Origin: Halorhodospira sp.
GTDB lineage: Bacteria > Pseudomonadota > Gammaproteobacteria > Nitrococcales > Halorhodospiraceae
Direction of reading: 5' to 3'
NCBI GenBank assembly: GCA_007127935.1
Contig: SKYL01000300.1
Coordinates: forward strand, 1-6,030
Length of the DNA: 6,030 nucleotides
Shown in pieces: positions 1 through 5,544 of this stretch. Under the pieces are notes generated by a model. It had not been told where the DNA came from, ran no database searches, and was given only the letters and a program-made list of their open reading frames with translations. The number at the start of each line of letters is the position of its first letter. The stretch's first letter is position 1. The position numbers and the translations under genes are program-made.

Positions 1-1
1 C

Positions 2-20
2 CGCGCCCCTTCGGGGCTCG
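2..20 (-). terminator. Possible hairpin downstream of rubredoxin
   Basis: A short inverted repeat (GCCCC, 3-base loop TTC, GGGGC at 5-17, extendable with one mismatch to 2-20) lies 21 bases past the rubredoxin stop on the strand that would be transcribed. It could be the stem of an intrinsic terminator. The window ends at the place where a U-tract would follow, so this cannot be confirmed, and short GC stems are common by chance in DNA this GC-rich. Confidence 0.2.
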
Positions 21-40
21 CAGTGACCGGCCCGAGACCA

Positions 41-211
41 TCACCCGTCCAGGGCGTCGAAGGCCGATTTGTCGGCGCCGCACTCGGGGCAGAGGAAGTC
101 GTCGGGGAGGTCTTCAAAGGGCGTGCCCGGGGGGATGCCCTGGTCGGGCAGTCCTTCCGACTCGTCATACAGCCAGCCGCAGGCCAGACAGACCCAGGTG
201 CGGTTCGCCAT
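41..211 (-). CDS. Rubredoxin
   Basis: A 56-residue protein, the usual size for a single-domain rubredoxin. This small cytoplasmic iron protein carries one electron on a single Fe bound by four cysteines. The two Fe knuckles are visible: C8-x2-C11 in 'CLACGW' and C41-x2-C44 in 'CPECGA'. Between them lie the family landmarks YDE (15-17), GIPPGTPFEDLP (25-36) and the aromatic W6, W13 and Y15 packed around the cluster. The ATG at 211-209 is supported by an AAGGAG ribosome site at 225-220, eight bases upstream. The gene is divergent from thiE-hemL across a 164-bp spacer. Rubredoxin typically serves rubredoxin reductase, oxygen or peroxide reduction, or alkane hydroxylation. No such partner gene is in the window, so its specific job here is unknown. 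Family assignment is near certain. I give no symbol because the naming (rubA or other) depends on the partner. Confidence 0.97.
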   Translation of the reverse strand: MANRTWVCLACGWLYDESEGLPDQGIPPGTPFEDLPDDFLCPECGADKSAFDALDG

Positions 212-219
212 GGCGTATT

Positions 220-225
220 CTCCTT
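220..225 (-). promoter_or_regulatory. Ribosome binding site of rubredoxin
   Basis: The minus strand reads AAGGAG here, with an 8-base spacer to the ATG at 211. This near-ideal Shine-Dalgarno fixes the start of a gene short enough to be missed by length-based gene calling. Confidence 0.75.
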
Positions 226-277
226 GATGGTTGCGGATGTCCGGATGAACAGTTTCAACGCGTCTCTATATCGTTGC

Positions 278-290
278 AACCTGAAAGGTT
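278..290. repeat. Short inverted repeat in the divergent spacer
   Basis: AACCT / loop GAA / AGGTT forms a perfect 5-bp stem. It overlaps the GTTGCAAC palindrome at 273-280. It could be a small operator or part of a 5' leader hairpin, but it is short enough to arise by chance, and no regulator gene lies in the window. Confidence 0.25.
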
Positions 291-361
291 ACTTTCCGAG
301 CCGCCCCTTGCAACCGGTGGTGGTTGGTTTGAGACTTGTCCTTTACGCTGACGCGTCTTTG

Positions 362-366
362 AAGGA
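362..366 (+). promoter_or_regulatory. Ribosome binding site supporting the TTG start of thiE
   Basis: AAGGA lies nine bases before the TTG at 376. The frame is closed by TGA at 349-351. The next usable in-frame start, GTG at 409, would remove the first beta strand of the barrel ('LYAVT'). The TTG plus this site is therefore the only reasonable start. Confidence 0.65.
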
Positions 367-375
367 CCGCCCCTG

Positions 376-1041
376 TTGAAAGCGAAGCTTCGTCGTGGTC
401 TCTACGCCGTGACCGCCCCGCCGCGGGATGGTGACTTGATTGCCGCCGCCGCCGCCGCGTTGCGCGGGGGGGCGTCCACGCTCCAGTACCGGGACAAAGG
501 CGGTGACCGGACCCGGCGCCGGGAAGAGGCGGCGGCGTTGGCGGCCCTGTGCCGCCGCCACAACGCGCTCTTTATCGTCAACGACGACACCGAGTTGGCC
601 CGGGAGGTGGGCGCCGGCGGGGTCCATCTGGGCCGTGACGACGGGGCGGTGGCCGCCGCCCGCCGGGTGGTGGGCGAGGAGGCGGTGATCGGTGTCTCGT
701 GCTACGCCGACTTGGCGCGGGCGGAGCGCGCCGCGGCGGAGGGCGCCGACTACCTTGCCTTCGGCAGCCTCTTTCCGTCCGCCACCAAGCCGGATGCGGT
801 GCGGGCGCCGTTGGACCTGCCGGCGGAGGCGCGGCGCCGGACCGGCCTGCCGGTGGTCGGTATCGGCGGTATCGACGCCGACAACATCGGCCGGGTGGCG
901 GCCGCCGGCATCGACGCGGCGGCGGTGATCAGCGCCCTGTTCGGCGCCGACGACGTCGAGGCGGCGGCACGGCAACTCACAGCGGCCTTCGGGTCACCGA
1001 TATGCAGTCACGATAACCAGGGAGTCGATCATGCATCGTAG
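376..1041 (+). CDS. thiE: Thiamine-phosphate synthase (ThiE)
   Basis: Joins HMP-pyrophosphate to the thiazole phosphate, giving thiamine monophosphate and pyrophosphate; cytoplasmic TIM-barrel enzyme. The 221 residues fit the usual 205-220. Motifs appear in family order: QYRDK at 37-41 (diphosphate-binding R39 and K41), N69-D70 and D89 (Mg ligands by comparison with B. subtilis ThiE), GVHLGRDD 82-89, S108 in GVSCY, SATK 135-138 (K138 contacts pyrophosphate), GIGGID 162-167 for the thiazole phosphate, and VIS 184-186. No key residue is missing. It starts with TTG, with AAGGA nine bases upstream. Its last 11 bases overlap the start of hemL, so the two are probably translationally coupled. An in-frame (GCC)5 tract and a run of seven G lie near the 5' end (442-472). 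No thiC, thiG or thiD is in the window. Identity is very secure. Confidence 0.96.
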   Translation: MKAKLRRGLYAVTAPPRDGDLIAAAAAALRGGASTLQYRDKGGDRTRRREEAAALAALCRRHNALFIVNDDTELAREVGAGGVHLGRDDGAVAAARRVVGEEAVIGVSCYADLARAERAAAEGADYLAFGSLFPSATKPDAVRAPLDLPAEARRRTGLPVVGIGGIDADNIGRVAAAGIDAAAVISALFGADDVEAAARQLTAAFGSPICSHDNQGVDHAS

Positions 1042-2311
1042 CCACGAACTCTTTCAGCAGGCCCGTGAACTGATCCCGGGCGGCGTCAACTCACCGGTGC
1101 GCGCCTTCAAGGGCGTCGGGGGCGAGCCGGTCTTCATCGAACGCGGCGAGGGGCCGTACATCTTCGATGTGGACGGCAAGCGTTACGTGGACTACGTCAA
1201 CTCCTGGGGGCCGCTGGTGGCCGGCCACGCCCACCCCGAGGTGATCCGCCGGGTCGGGGAGACGGCCGCCCACGGGCTCTCCTTCGGCGCTCCGGTGGAG
1301 TTGGAGGTGGAGATGGCGCGCATGCTTTGCCGCCATGTCCCCTCCCTGGAGATGGTGCGCATGGTCAACTCCGGCACCGAGGCGACCATGAGCGCCCTGC
1401 GCCTGGCCCGGGCGTTCACCGGCCGGGACAAGATCGTCAAGTTCCAGGGGAACTACCACGGCCACGTGGATGCGCTGCTGGTGCAGGCCGGGTCGGGGGC
1501 GCTGACCCTGGGCGTGCCGGGCTCTCCGGGGGTTCCCGAGGCGGTGGTGGCCGAGACGCTGACCGTGCCGTACAACGACGCCGACGCGGTACGCGCCTGC
1601 TTCGATGCCCACGGCGGCAAGATCGCCGCCGTCATCGTCGAGCCGGTGGCCGGCAACATGAACTGCATCCCGCCCGAGCCCGGTTTCCTGGAGACCCTGC
1701 GCGAGCTGTGCGATCGCGACGAGGCGCTGTTGATCTTCGACGAGGTGATGACCGGTTTCCGGGTCGGCACGTCGTGCGCCCAGGGGCGGTATGGGATCAC
1801 GCCCGACCTGACCTGCCTGGGCAAGGTCATCGGCGGCGGTATGCCGGTGGGCGCCTTCGGCGGTCGGCGGGAGATCATGGAGGGGATGGCGCCGGTGGGG
1901 AACGTCTACCAGGCGGGGACGCTCTCCGGGAACCCGGTGGCGATGGCAGCCGGGCTGGCGACGCTGGAGTTGATCACCGCCGACGGCGCCTTCGAGCGGC
2001 TGGAGGCGGTCACCGCGTCGGTGGTGGACGGGATCAAGGAGCGGGCCGACGCCGCCGGGGTGCCGCTGTCGGTGAACCAGGCCGGCAGTATGTTCGGCCT
2101 CTTCTTCACCGACCAAGCGCCGGTGACCCGCTTCGAGCAGGTGCAGGCGTGCGATCTGCAGCGGTTCAATCGCTTCTTCCACGCGATGCTCGATGAGGGC
2201 GTCTACCTGGCGCCCTCCGCCTTTGAGGCCGGTTTCGTCTCGCTCGCCCACGACGACGAGGCGGTGGCGGCGACGGTCGATGCGGCGGAACGGGCGCTGC
2301 GGAAGCTCTGA
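1031..2311 (+). CDS. hemL: Glutamate-1-semialdehyde 2,1-aminomutase (HemL)
   Basis: PLP enzyme of the C5 tetrapyrrole pathway, converting glutamate-1-semialdehyde (made by HemA) to 5-aminolevulinate in the cytoplasm. The 426-residue length is exactly that typical of the family. Visible hallmarks are IPGGVNSPVRAF at 15-26, the PLP phosphate loop NSGTEA (113-118), YHGH (142-145), FDEVMTGFR (236-244, D237 pairing with the pyridine nitrogen), the Schiff-base lysine K265 in CLGKVIGGGMPVGAFGG, and QAGTLSGNP (294-302). The ATG at 1031 has CAGGGAG at 1018-1024, six bases upstream, inside the thiE reading frame; the start lies 11 bases before the thiE stop. A slight oddity is 'VGTSCAQGRYG' at 245-255, where the family more often has 'VALGGAQ..YG'. 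A general class-III aminotransferase is excluded by the full HemL motif set. Confidence 0.98.
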   Translation: MHRSHELFQQARELIPGGVNSPVRAFKGVGGEPVFIERGEGPYIFDVDGKRYVDYVNSWGPLVAGHAHPEVIRRVGETAAHGLSFGAPVELEVEMARMLCRHVPSLEMVRMVNSGTEATMSALRLARAFTGRDKIVKFQGNYHGHVDALLVQAGSGALTLGVPGSPGVPEAVVAETLTVPYNDADAVRACFDAHGGKIAAVIVEPVAGNMNCIPPEPGFLETLRELCDRDEALLIFDEVMTGFRVGTSCAQGRYGITPDLTCLGKVIGGGMPVGAFGGRREIMEGMAPVGNVYQAGTLSGNPVAMAAGLATLELITADGAFERLEAVTASVVDGIKERADAAGVPLSVNQAGSMFGLFFTDQAPVTRFEQVQACDLQRFNRFFHAMLDEGVYLAPSAFEAGFVSLAHDDEAVAATVDAAERALRKL

Positions 2312-2321
2312 TCCGGCGCGC

Positions 2322-2326
2322 GGAGG
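2322..2326 (+). promoter_or_regulatory. Ribosome binding site for the GTG start at 2336
   Basis: GGAGG sits in a GGAGGGGGG run, nine bases before the GTG at 2336, within the 24-bp gap after hemL. It supports the GTG start of the DedA-LssY gene and continued translation within the same transcript. Confidence 0.65.
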
Positions 2327-2335
2327 GGGGCGGCC

Positions 2336-4345
2336 GTGGATCTGACCGCCCTCACCGCGCTGCTCGAGTGGCTGCAGGCCCATCCCGGCTGGGCCGTGGC
2401 CATCATCTTCCTGTTGGCCTTTTGCGAGGGGCTGGTGGTGGCCGGGCTGGTCATCCCCGGCGCCACGCTGCTCTTCGCCGCCGGCGCGCTGGTGGGGGCC
2501 GGCTACCTGGAATTGTGGCCGAGCCTTGCGGCGGCCTTCGCCGGCGCCTTTCTGGGGGACAGCATCAGCTTCTGGCTGGGGCGCCACTACGGCGACCGCC
2601 TTCGCGGCTTCTGGCCCCTCTCCCGCTTCCCCGGCATGGTGGCCAAGGGGGAGTCGTTCTTCTACCTCCACGGCGGGAAGAGCGTCTTCCTCGGACGGTT
2701 CGTCGGCCCGGTGCGCGGGGTCATTCCGGCGGTGGCGGGGATGTTGGCGATGCCGCCGGGGCGGTTCATGGCGGTCAACTTCATCTCCGCCCTGGCGTGG
2801 GCCCCGGCCTATCTGTTTCCGGGCGTGGTCTTCGGGGCGTCTTTGGCACTGGCCGCCTCTGTGACCGCCCGTTTGGTCGCGTTGCTGTTATTGCTCCTGG
2901 TGATCGGGTGGGGTGGGGCGTGGGCACTACGTTACCTTCTGGCCCCCCCGTTACGCCGGTTCGGTGCCTACTGGGCATGGCGTACCCGCCAATGGGGCCG
3001 GGTCCACCCGTTGGCCGCCCGGGCCCTCTTTGCTCCGCGCCAAGCGTTACGGGCGTTGGGCCATGAGGTGGGGCGGTACTGGTGGGTGGCGGTGGTCTTG
3101 TTGGCGGCACTCATCGCGCGCCAAGCCCTGCTGGGTGGCCCCAGCCTCCCCGATGAGGCGCTCCTGGGACTGATCCAGGCGCGGTTGGAGGTGGAGACGC
3201 GCGCCTTCTTCGTTTTGTCGGCGTTGCTCTTGGATCCCGTGGCATGGGTTCCCGCGTGGCTGGCCGGGGTGGCGTGGACCGCCTACAAGGGGCGGTACCG
3301 GGTGGCGTGGGTGCTGTTGGTGGCGGTCCCCGGCGCGGCGGGGGCGGCGGTGGTCATCGCCCTGGCCGCCGGGAGCTACGGTCATGTGCCCCTTTACGGC
3401 GGGGCGCCGCTGATGCGCTTCCCGTCGCCGTCGGTGGCGGCCTTCGCCACCATGGCGCTGGCCGCCGGGGTCTTTGCCACGGCCGGTTACGGGCGTATGC
3501 GCCGTCCGATGCTGGCCCTCGGCGTGATCTTGTTGACGATGGTGGCCCTGGCCGCCGTGGTGGTGGGGCGCGTCTGGTTGATGGACGCGGTGGGCGGCGT
3601 GCTGGTGGGTGTGGTGGCCGCCGGGTTGGTGGTCTTTGCCCGCAGCGCCAGTGTGGTTCGTCCGCCGGAGCAGTTCCTGCCGGTGCTCCTGGTGGGGGTG
3701 CTGGCGGTGGTGGTGGTGGTCAAGGGAGTGGCCGTCTACCCGGAGGCGCGGATCGGCTTCGTCGAAGACGCGCGGCAGCCGGTCCTCACCGTGGACGAGT
3801 GGTTGGACGTGGACCCGTTCCACCCGTTGGGCCGTGAATTGCGCTGGTTCGACGGCGGGCGGCGGGTGGTGGATGTGCAGTGGTTGATCCAGCACGGTTC
3901 CATGGAGGCGCGGTTGGATGCCGGGGGATGGGTGGAGACGGATCGCCGGTTGGAAGGTGCATTGCGGTGGTTTCAGGCGCCGCCGGATCTCCAGGCATTG
4001 GTGCCGCCGCCGCGGTGGCATCGGGGCCGGTTGCCGGAGGTGATTCGGGTCTTGCCGTCGGATGGGGGGCTGGAACGGTGGGTGTTGCGAATGTGGTCGG
4101 CGCCGCTGGAGATTGGGGACCACCCGGGGCGGGTCTGGCTGGTGAGCGTGGAGCATGAGCGCATCCGTGCCGGCTGGCCGGTGGCCCGGGTGTCTTCGCG
4201 GCGGGGCGAGGCGGGGGAGTTGGATGTGGTGGTGGCGACTTTGACCGGGCCGGACGATCTCCAGTGGGTGGAGCCGGGGCAGCCGATCCGCATCCTTCCG
4301 GCAGTCCTTACCGATGGCTTAGTCGCTCCGCCCGGTCTCCCGTAG
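2336..4345 (+). CDS. Multidomain membrane protein: DedA/VTT domain, degenerate PAP2 domain, LssY_C domain
   Basis: A 669-residue inner-membrane protein in three parts. Residues 1-165 are a DedA (SNARE-associated/VTT) domain, a family tied to membrane homeostasis and phospholipid flipping: E31 with PG at 41-42, GD at 74-75, LGRHYG at 81-86, HGG at 112-114, and R121-F-x-x-P125-x-R127. Residues 166-250 are membrane segments and a basic linker. Residues 250-435 look like a PAP2 phosphatase fold with several hydrophobic helices, but the signature residues are gone: PSPS (363-366) where PSGH is expected, GRVWLMD (411-417) without the catalytic histidine, and no K-x6-RP. Residues 480-640 match the soluble LssY C-terminal domain (VQWLIQH; then WLVSVEHERI). 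Bifunctional DedA/PAP2 proteins with LssY_C are a known architecture, so the fusion is not new, but lipid phosphatase activity is doubtful. It starts with GTG behind GGAGG. It is 24 bp after hemL and probably cotranscribed. TTG leucine codons dominate its 3' part. Substrate unknown. Confidence 0.88.
   Translation: MDLTALTALLEWLQAHPGWAVAIIFLLAFCEGLVVAGLVIPGATLLFAAGALVGAGYLELWPSLAAAFAGAFLGDSISFWLGRHYGDRLRGFWPLSRFPGMVAKGESFFYLHGGKSVFLGRFVGPVRGVIPAVAGMLAMPPGRFMAVNFISALAWAPAYLFPGVVFGASLALAASVTARLVALLLLLLVIGWGGAWALRYLLAPPLRRFGAYWAWRTRQWGRVHPLAARALFAPRQALRALGHEVGRYWWVAVVLLAALIARQALLGGPSLPDEALLGLIQARLEVETRAFFVLSALLLDPVAWVPAWLAGVAWTAYKGRYRVAWVLLVAVPGAAGAAVVIALAAGSYGHVPLYGGAPLMRFPSPSVAAFATMALAAGVFATAGYGRMRRPMLALGVILLTMVALAAVVVGRVWLMDAVGGVLVGVVAAGLVVFARSASVVRPPEQFLPVLLVGVLAVVVVVKGVAVYPEARIGFVEDARQPVLTVDEWLDVDPFHPLGRELRWFDGGRRVVDVQWLIQHGSMEARLDAGGWVETDRRLEGALRWFQAPPDLQALVPPPRWHRGRLPEVIRVLPSDGGLERWVLRMWSAPLEIGDHPGRVWLVSVEHERIRAGWPVARVSSRRGEAGELDVVVATLTGPDDLQWVEPGQPIRILPAVLTDGLVAPPGLP
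2906..2924 (+). other. G-quadruplex motif within the DedA-LssY gene
   Basis: GGGTGGGGTGGGGCGTGGG has four runs of at least three G with loops of one to four bases, a strict quadruplex-forming pattern on the coding (mRNA) strand. It encodes residues 191-197 (GWGGAWA), just after the DedA domain. Such motifs can stall ribosomes or polymerases. In DNA this GC-rich it may only reflect the Gly/Trp-rich protein sequence. Confidence 0.5.
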
Positions 4346-4945
4346 CGCCTGGGCGATAAGGGTGAGCCGTTCCCCCGGGGAGTCCAGTTCCAAGAGTTGT
4401 TGCCGCGCCTCATCGGGCATCAGCAGCAGTTCCGCCAGCCGGCCGCTGACCCATGCCGGGTCGTCCAGGTGGCGGGGGATGGTGGCGTAGGGGCCGTCCA
4501 CGCGGTCGAGGATGCGGCCCAGCAGGTCGCCCAACTCGGCCACCAGTTCGGCCAGTTCGGCCGGTTCGGGGGCGGACCGGTCGGCGTCGGTGACCGTCTC
4601 CGGCAGCCACTCCACCCGCGCCCGTTGGGCCGCGCCGGGCGGGACCCACCGCTCCAGGATCAGGAAGCGCCGAACGCCCTCCACGGTGATGCCGAACAGA
4701 CCGTCCCGTCGCTGCTCCCAGTCGATGATCCGGACCTCGGTACCCACGTCGTGCGGGACGGCGTCGGCGTCCACCTCGGTACCCCGGCGGATCAGGCAGG
4801 TGCCGAAGCCCCGGTCTTCCCGCAGACAGGCGGTGATCAGATCGAGATAGCGCCGCTCGAAGATGCGCAGATTGAGCCTTCCGCCGGGGAAGAGCACGGT
4901 GCCCAGGGGGAAGATGGCCAGTTCGGTGGTGTGATCTTCGCTCAT
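4319..4945 (-). CDS. LON substrate-binding (N-terminal) domain protein without protease
   Basis: A 208-residue protein made only of the N-terminal domain of Lon protease (PF02190 type), with neither AAA+ ATPase nor Ser/Lys protease. The start is diagnostic: IFPLGTVLFPGGRLNLRIFE from residue 11 and RRYLDLI after it, then FGTCLI (47-52), G68 and the G-x-x-RF pattern at 90-94. The C-terminal half is helical and charged, ending with LLLMPDEARQQLLELDSPGERL at about 173-194, which resembles the helical end of the Lon N domain. Such stand-alone proteins are common in proteobacteria and their function is not established; substrate or adaptor binding is only a guess. The ATG overlaps the ubiX stop as ATGA (4945-4942), with a weak G-run four bases upstream, so translation probably depends on ubiX. 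Its last nine codons overlap the end of the convergent DedA-LssY gene. The open frame runs further upstream, but that part is antisense-frame shadow of ubiX. Confidence 0.9.
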   Translation of the reverse strand: MSEDHTTELAIFPLGTVLFPGGRLNLRIFERRYLDLITACLREDRGFGTCLIRRGTEVDADAVPHDVGTEVRIIDWEQRRDGLFGITVEGVRRFLILERWVPPGAAQRARVEWLPETVTDADRSAPEPAELAELVAELGDLLGRILDRVDGPYATIPRHLDDPAWVSGRLAELLLMPDEARQQLLELDSPGERLTLIAQALRETGRSD

Positions 4946-5544
4946 GGCGCCCCCCAGCGTGGCACCAGCTGGTGGGGTACGTCCAGGTGGTCGAGTACCC
5001 GCGCCACCACGAAGTCCACCAGGTCGCTTACCGATTGAGGCCGGTGGTAGAAGCCGGGGGCCGCCGGCAGGACCACCACGCCGTGGCGGCTCAATGCCAG
5101 CATGTGCTCCAGGTGGATCGAGGAGAGCGGCGTCTCCCGGGGGACCACCACCAGCCGCCCCCGCTCTTTGAGCACCACGTCGGCGGCCCGCTCGATCAGG
5201 TTGTTGGAGTGGCCCCCGGCGATGGCCGCCAGGGTGCCGGTGGTGCAGGGGCAAACGGCCATCCGCCGGGGCGCGCCCGACCCGGAGGCCAGGGGCGAGG
5301 TCCACTGCTGGTCGTTGTAGACCCGTAGCGTGTCGGGGTCGATCTCCAGCGTGGCGGCGAGGACCTTGGCCAACTCGGACGTCCGTCGCGGCAGGGCGAT
5401 CTCGTCTTCCAGCCCCGCTACGACCCGGGCGGCCTCGGAAACCAGCACGTGGACCGTCTCCCCGGCGCCGGCCAGACATTGGATCAGGCGCAACCCGTAG
5501 GTGATGCCCGAGGCCCCGGTGAGCGCCACGGAGACCCCGGTCAC
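4942..5544 (-). CDS. ubiX: Flavin prenyltransferase UbiX
   Basis: Attaches a dimethylallyl group to reduced FMN to make prenyl-FMN, the cofactor of UbiD decarboxylases (3-octaprenyl-4-hydroxybenzoate step of ubiquinone synthesis). The 200-residue length is normal. With a constant offset of three from P. aeruginosa UbiX, every key residue I can recall is present: S12 in GASG, E46, W81, R119 and K126 (NNLIERAADVVLKER), R136-E137 in VPRETP, Y166 in PAAPGFYH and R182. ASGSG (86-90) and CPCTTGTL (98-105) form the FMN and phosphate sites. It starts with GTG (5544) that overlaps the mpl stop as GTGA, with GGAG at 5556-5553, eight bases upstream. Its stop overlaps the next gene. mpl-ubiX adjacency is also known in Pseudomonas. 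No ubiD lies in the window. A related phenolic-acid decarboxylase subunit (Pad1 type) is the same activity, so identity is secure. Confidence 0.96.
   Translation of the reverse strand: MTGVSVALTGASGITYGLRLIQCLAGAGETVHVLVSEAARVVAGLEDEIALPRRTSELAKVLAATLEIDPDTLRVYNDQQWTSPLASGSGAPRRMAVCPCTTGTLAAIAGGHSNNLIERAADVVLKERGRLVVVPRETPLSSIHLEHMLALSRHGVVVLPAAPGFYHRPQSVSDLVDFVVARVLDHLDVPHQLVPRWGAP

Larger units (their letters stand above)
212..375. promoter_or_regulatory. Divergent intergenic spacer, rubredoxin / thiE
   Basis: This 164-bp stretch separates the two divergent genes and is clearly richer in A/T than the coding DNA around it, as expected of a two-way promoter region. It holds a perfect 8-bp palindrome GTTGCAAC (273-280), a second copy of its TTGCAACC part at 308-315, and a small stem AACCT-GAA-AGGTT (278-290). 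A/T-rich candidates for a -10 element (TATATC at 267-272 on plus, TATAGA on minus over the same bases) lack a convincing -35 at 16-18 bp, so I assign no specific promoter. I looked for the conserved cores of a TPP riboswitch (CTGAGA and the ACCTGATCTGG-type segment) ahead of thiE and did not find them. Confidence 0.5.

Noticed and set aside
212..375. TPP riboswitch ahead of thiE
   Set aside because: The conserved CTGAGA and ACCTGATCTGG-type cores are absent by eye. A covariance-model search would settle it; a significant RF00059 hit would reverse this.
23..379. A 118-codon plus-strand open frame over the left edge
   Set aside because: The minus strand over 41-211 encodes an intact rubredoxin with both CxxC knuckles and a good ribosome site; the plus-strand product has no recognisable features and runs through the divergent spacer.
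343..975. A 210-codon minus-strand open frame opposite thiE
   Set aside because: It has no motif and an Arg/Gly/His-rich product, and it conflicts with the complete ThiE motif series on the plus strand and the 5' spacer.
1091..2671. A 526-codon open frame on the minus strand opposite hemL and the start of the DedA-LssY gene
   Set aside because: Its product is rich in Gly, Arg, His and Gln with no family motifs and spans two unmistakable plus-strand genes. Long antisense frames are expected in high-GC DNA because stop codons are rare in that frame.
3047..4156. A 369-codon minus-strand open frame opposite the PAP2 and LssY_C region
   Set aside because: The product is a His/Pro/Arg/Gln-rich composition artefact, and the plus strand reads as membrane helices followed by a recognisable LssY_C domain.
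4325..4360. Weak inverted repeat (CGCCC ... GGGCG) near the convergent gene ends as a shared terminator
   Set aside because: The stem is only about five pairs with a long loop and no T-run on either side, and it lies within coding sequence.
4946..5479. Upstream extension of the LON-domain gene to give a 386-residue protein
   Set aside because: The added part is Gly/Arg/Pro-rich sequence overlapping ubiX in another frame. The LON domain begins right after the ATG at 4945, which overlaps the ubiX stop as ATGA.
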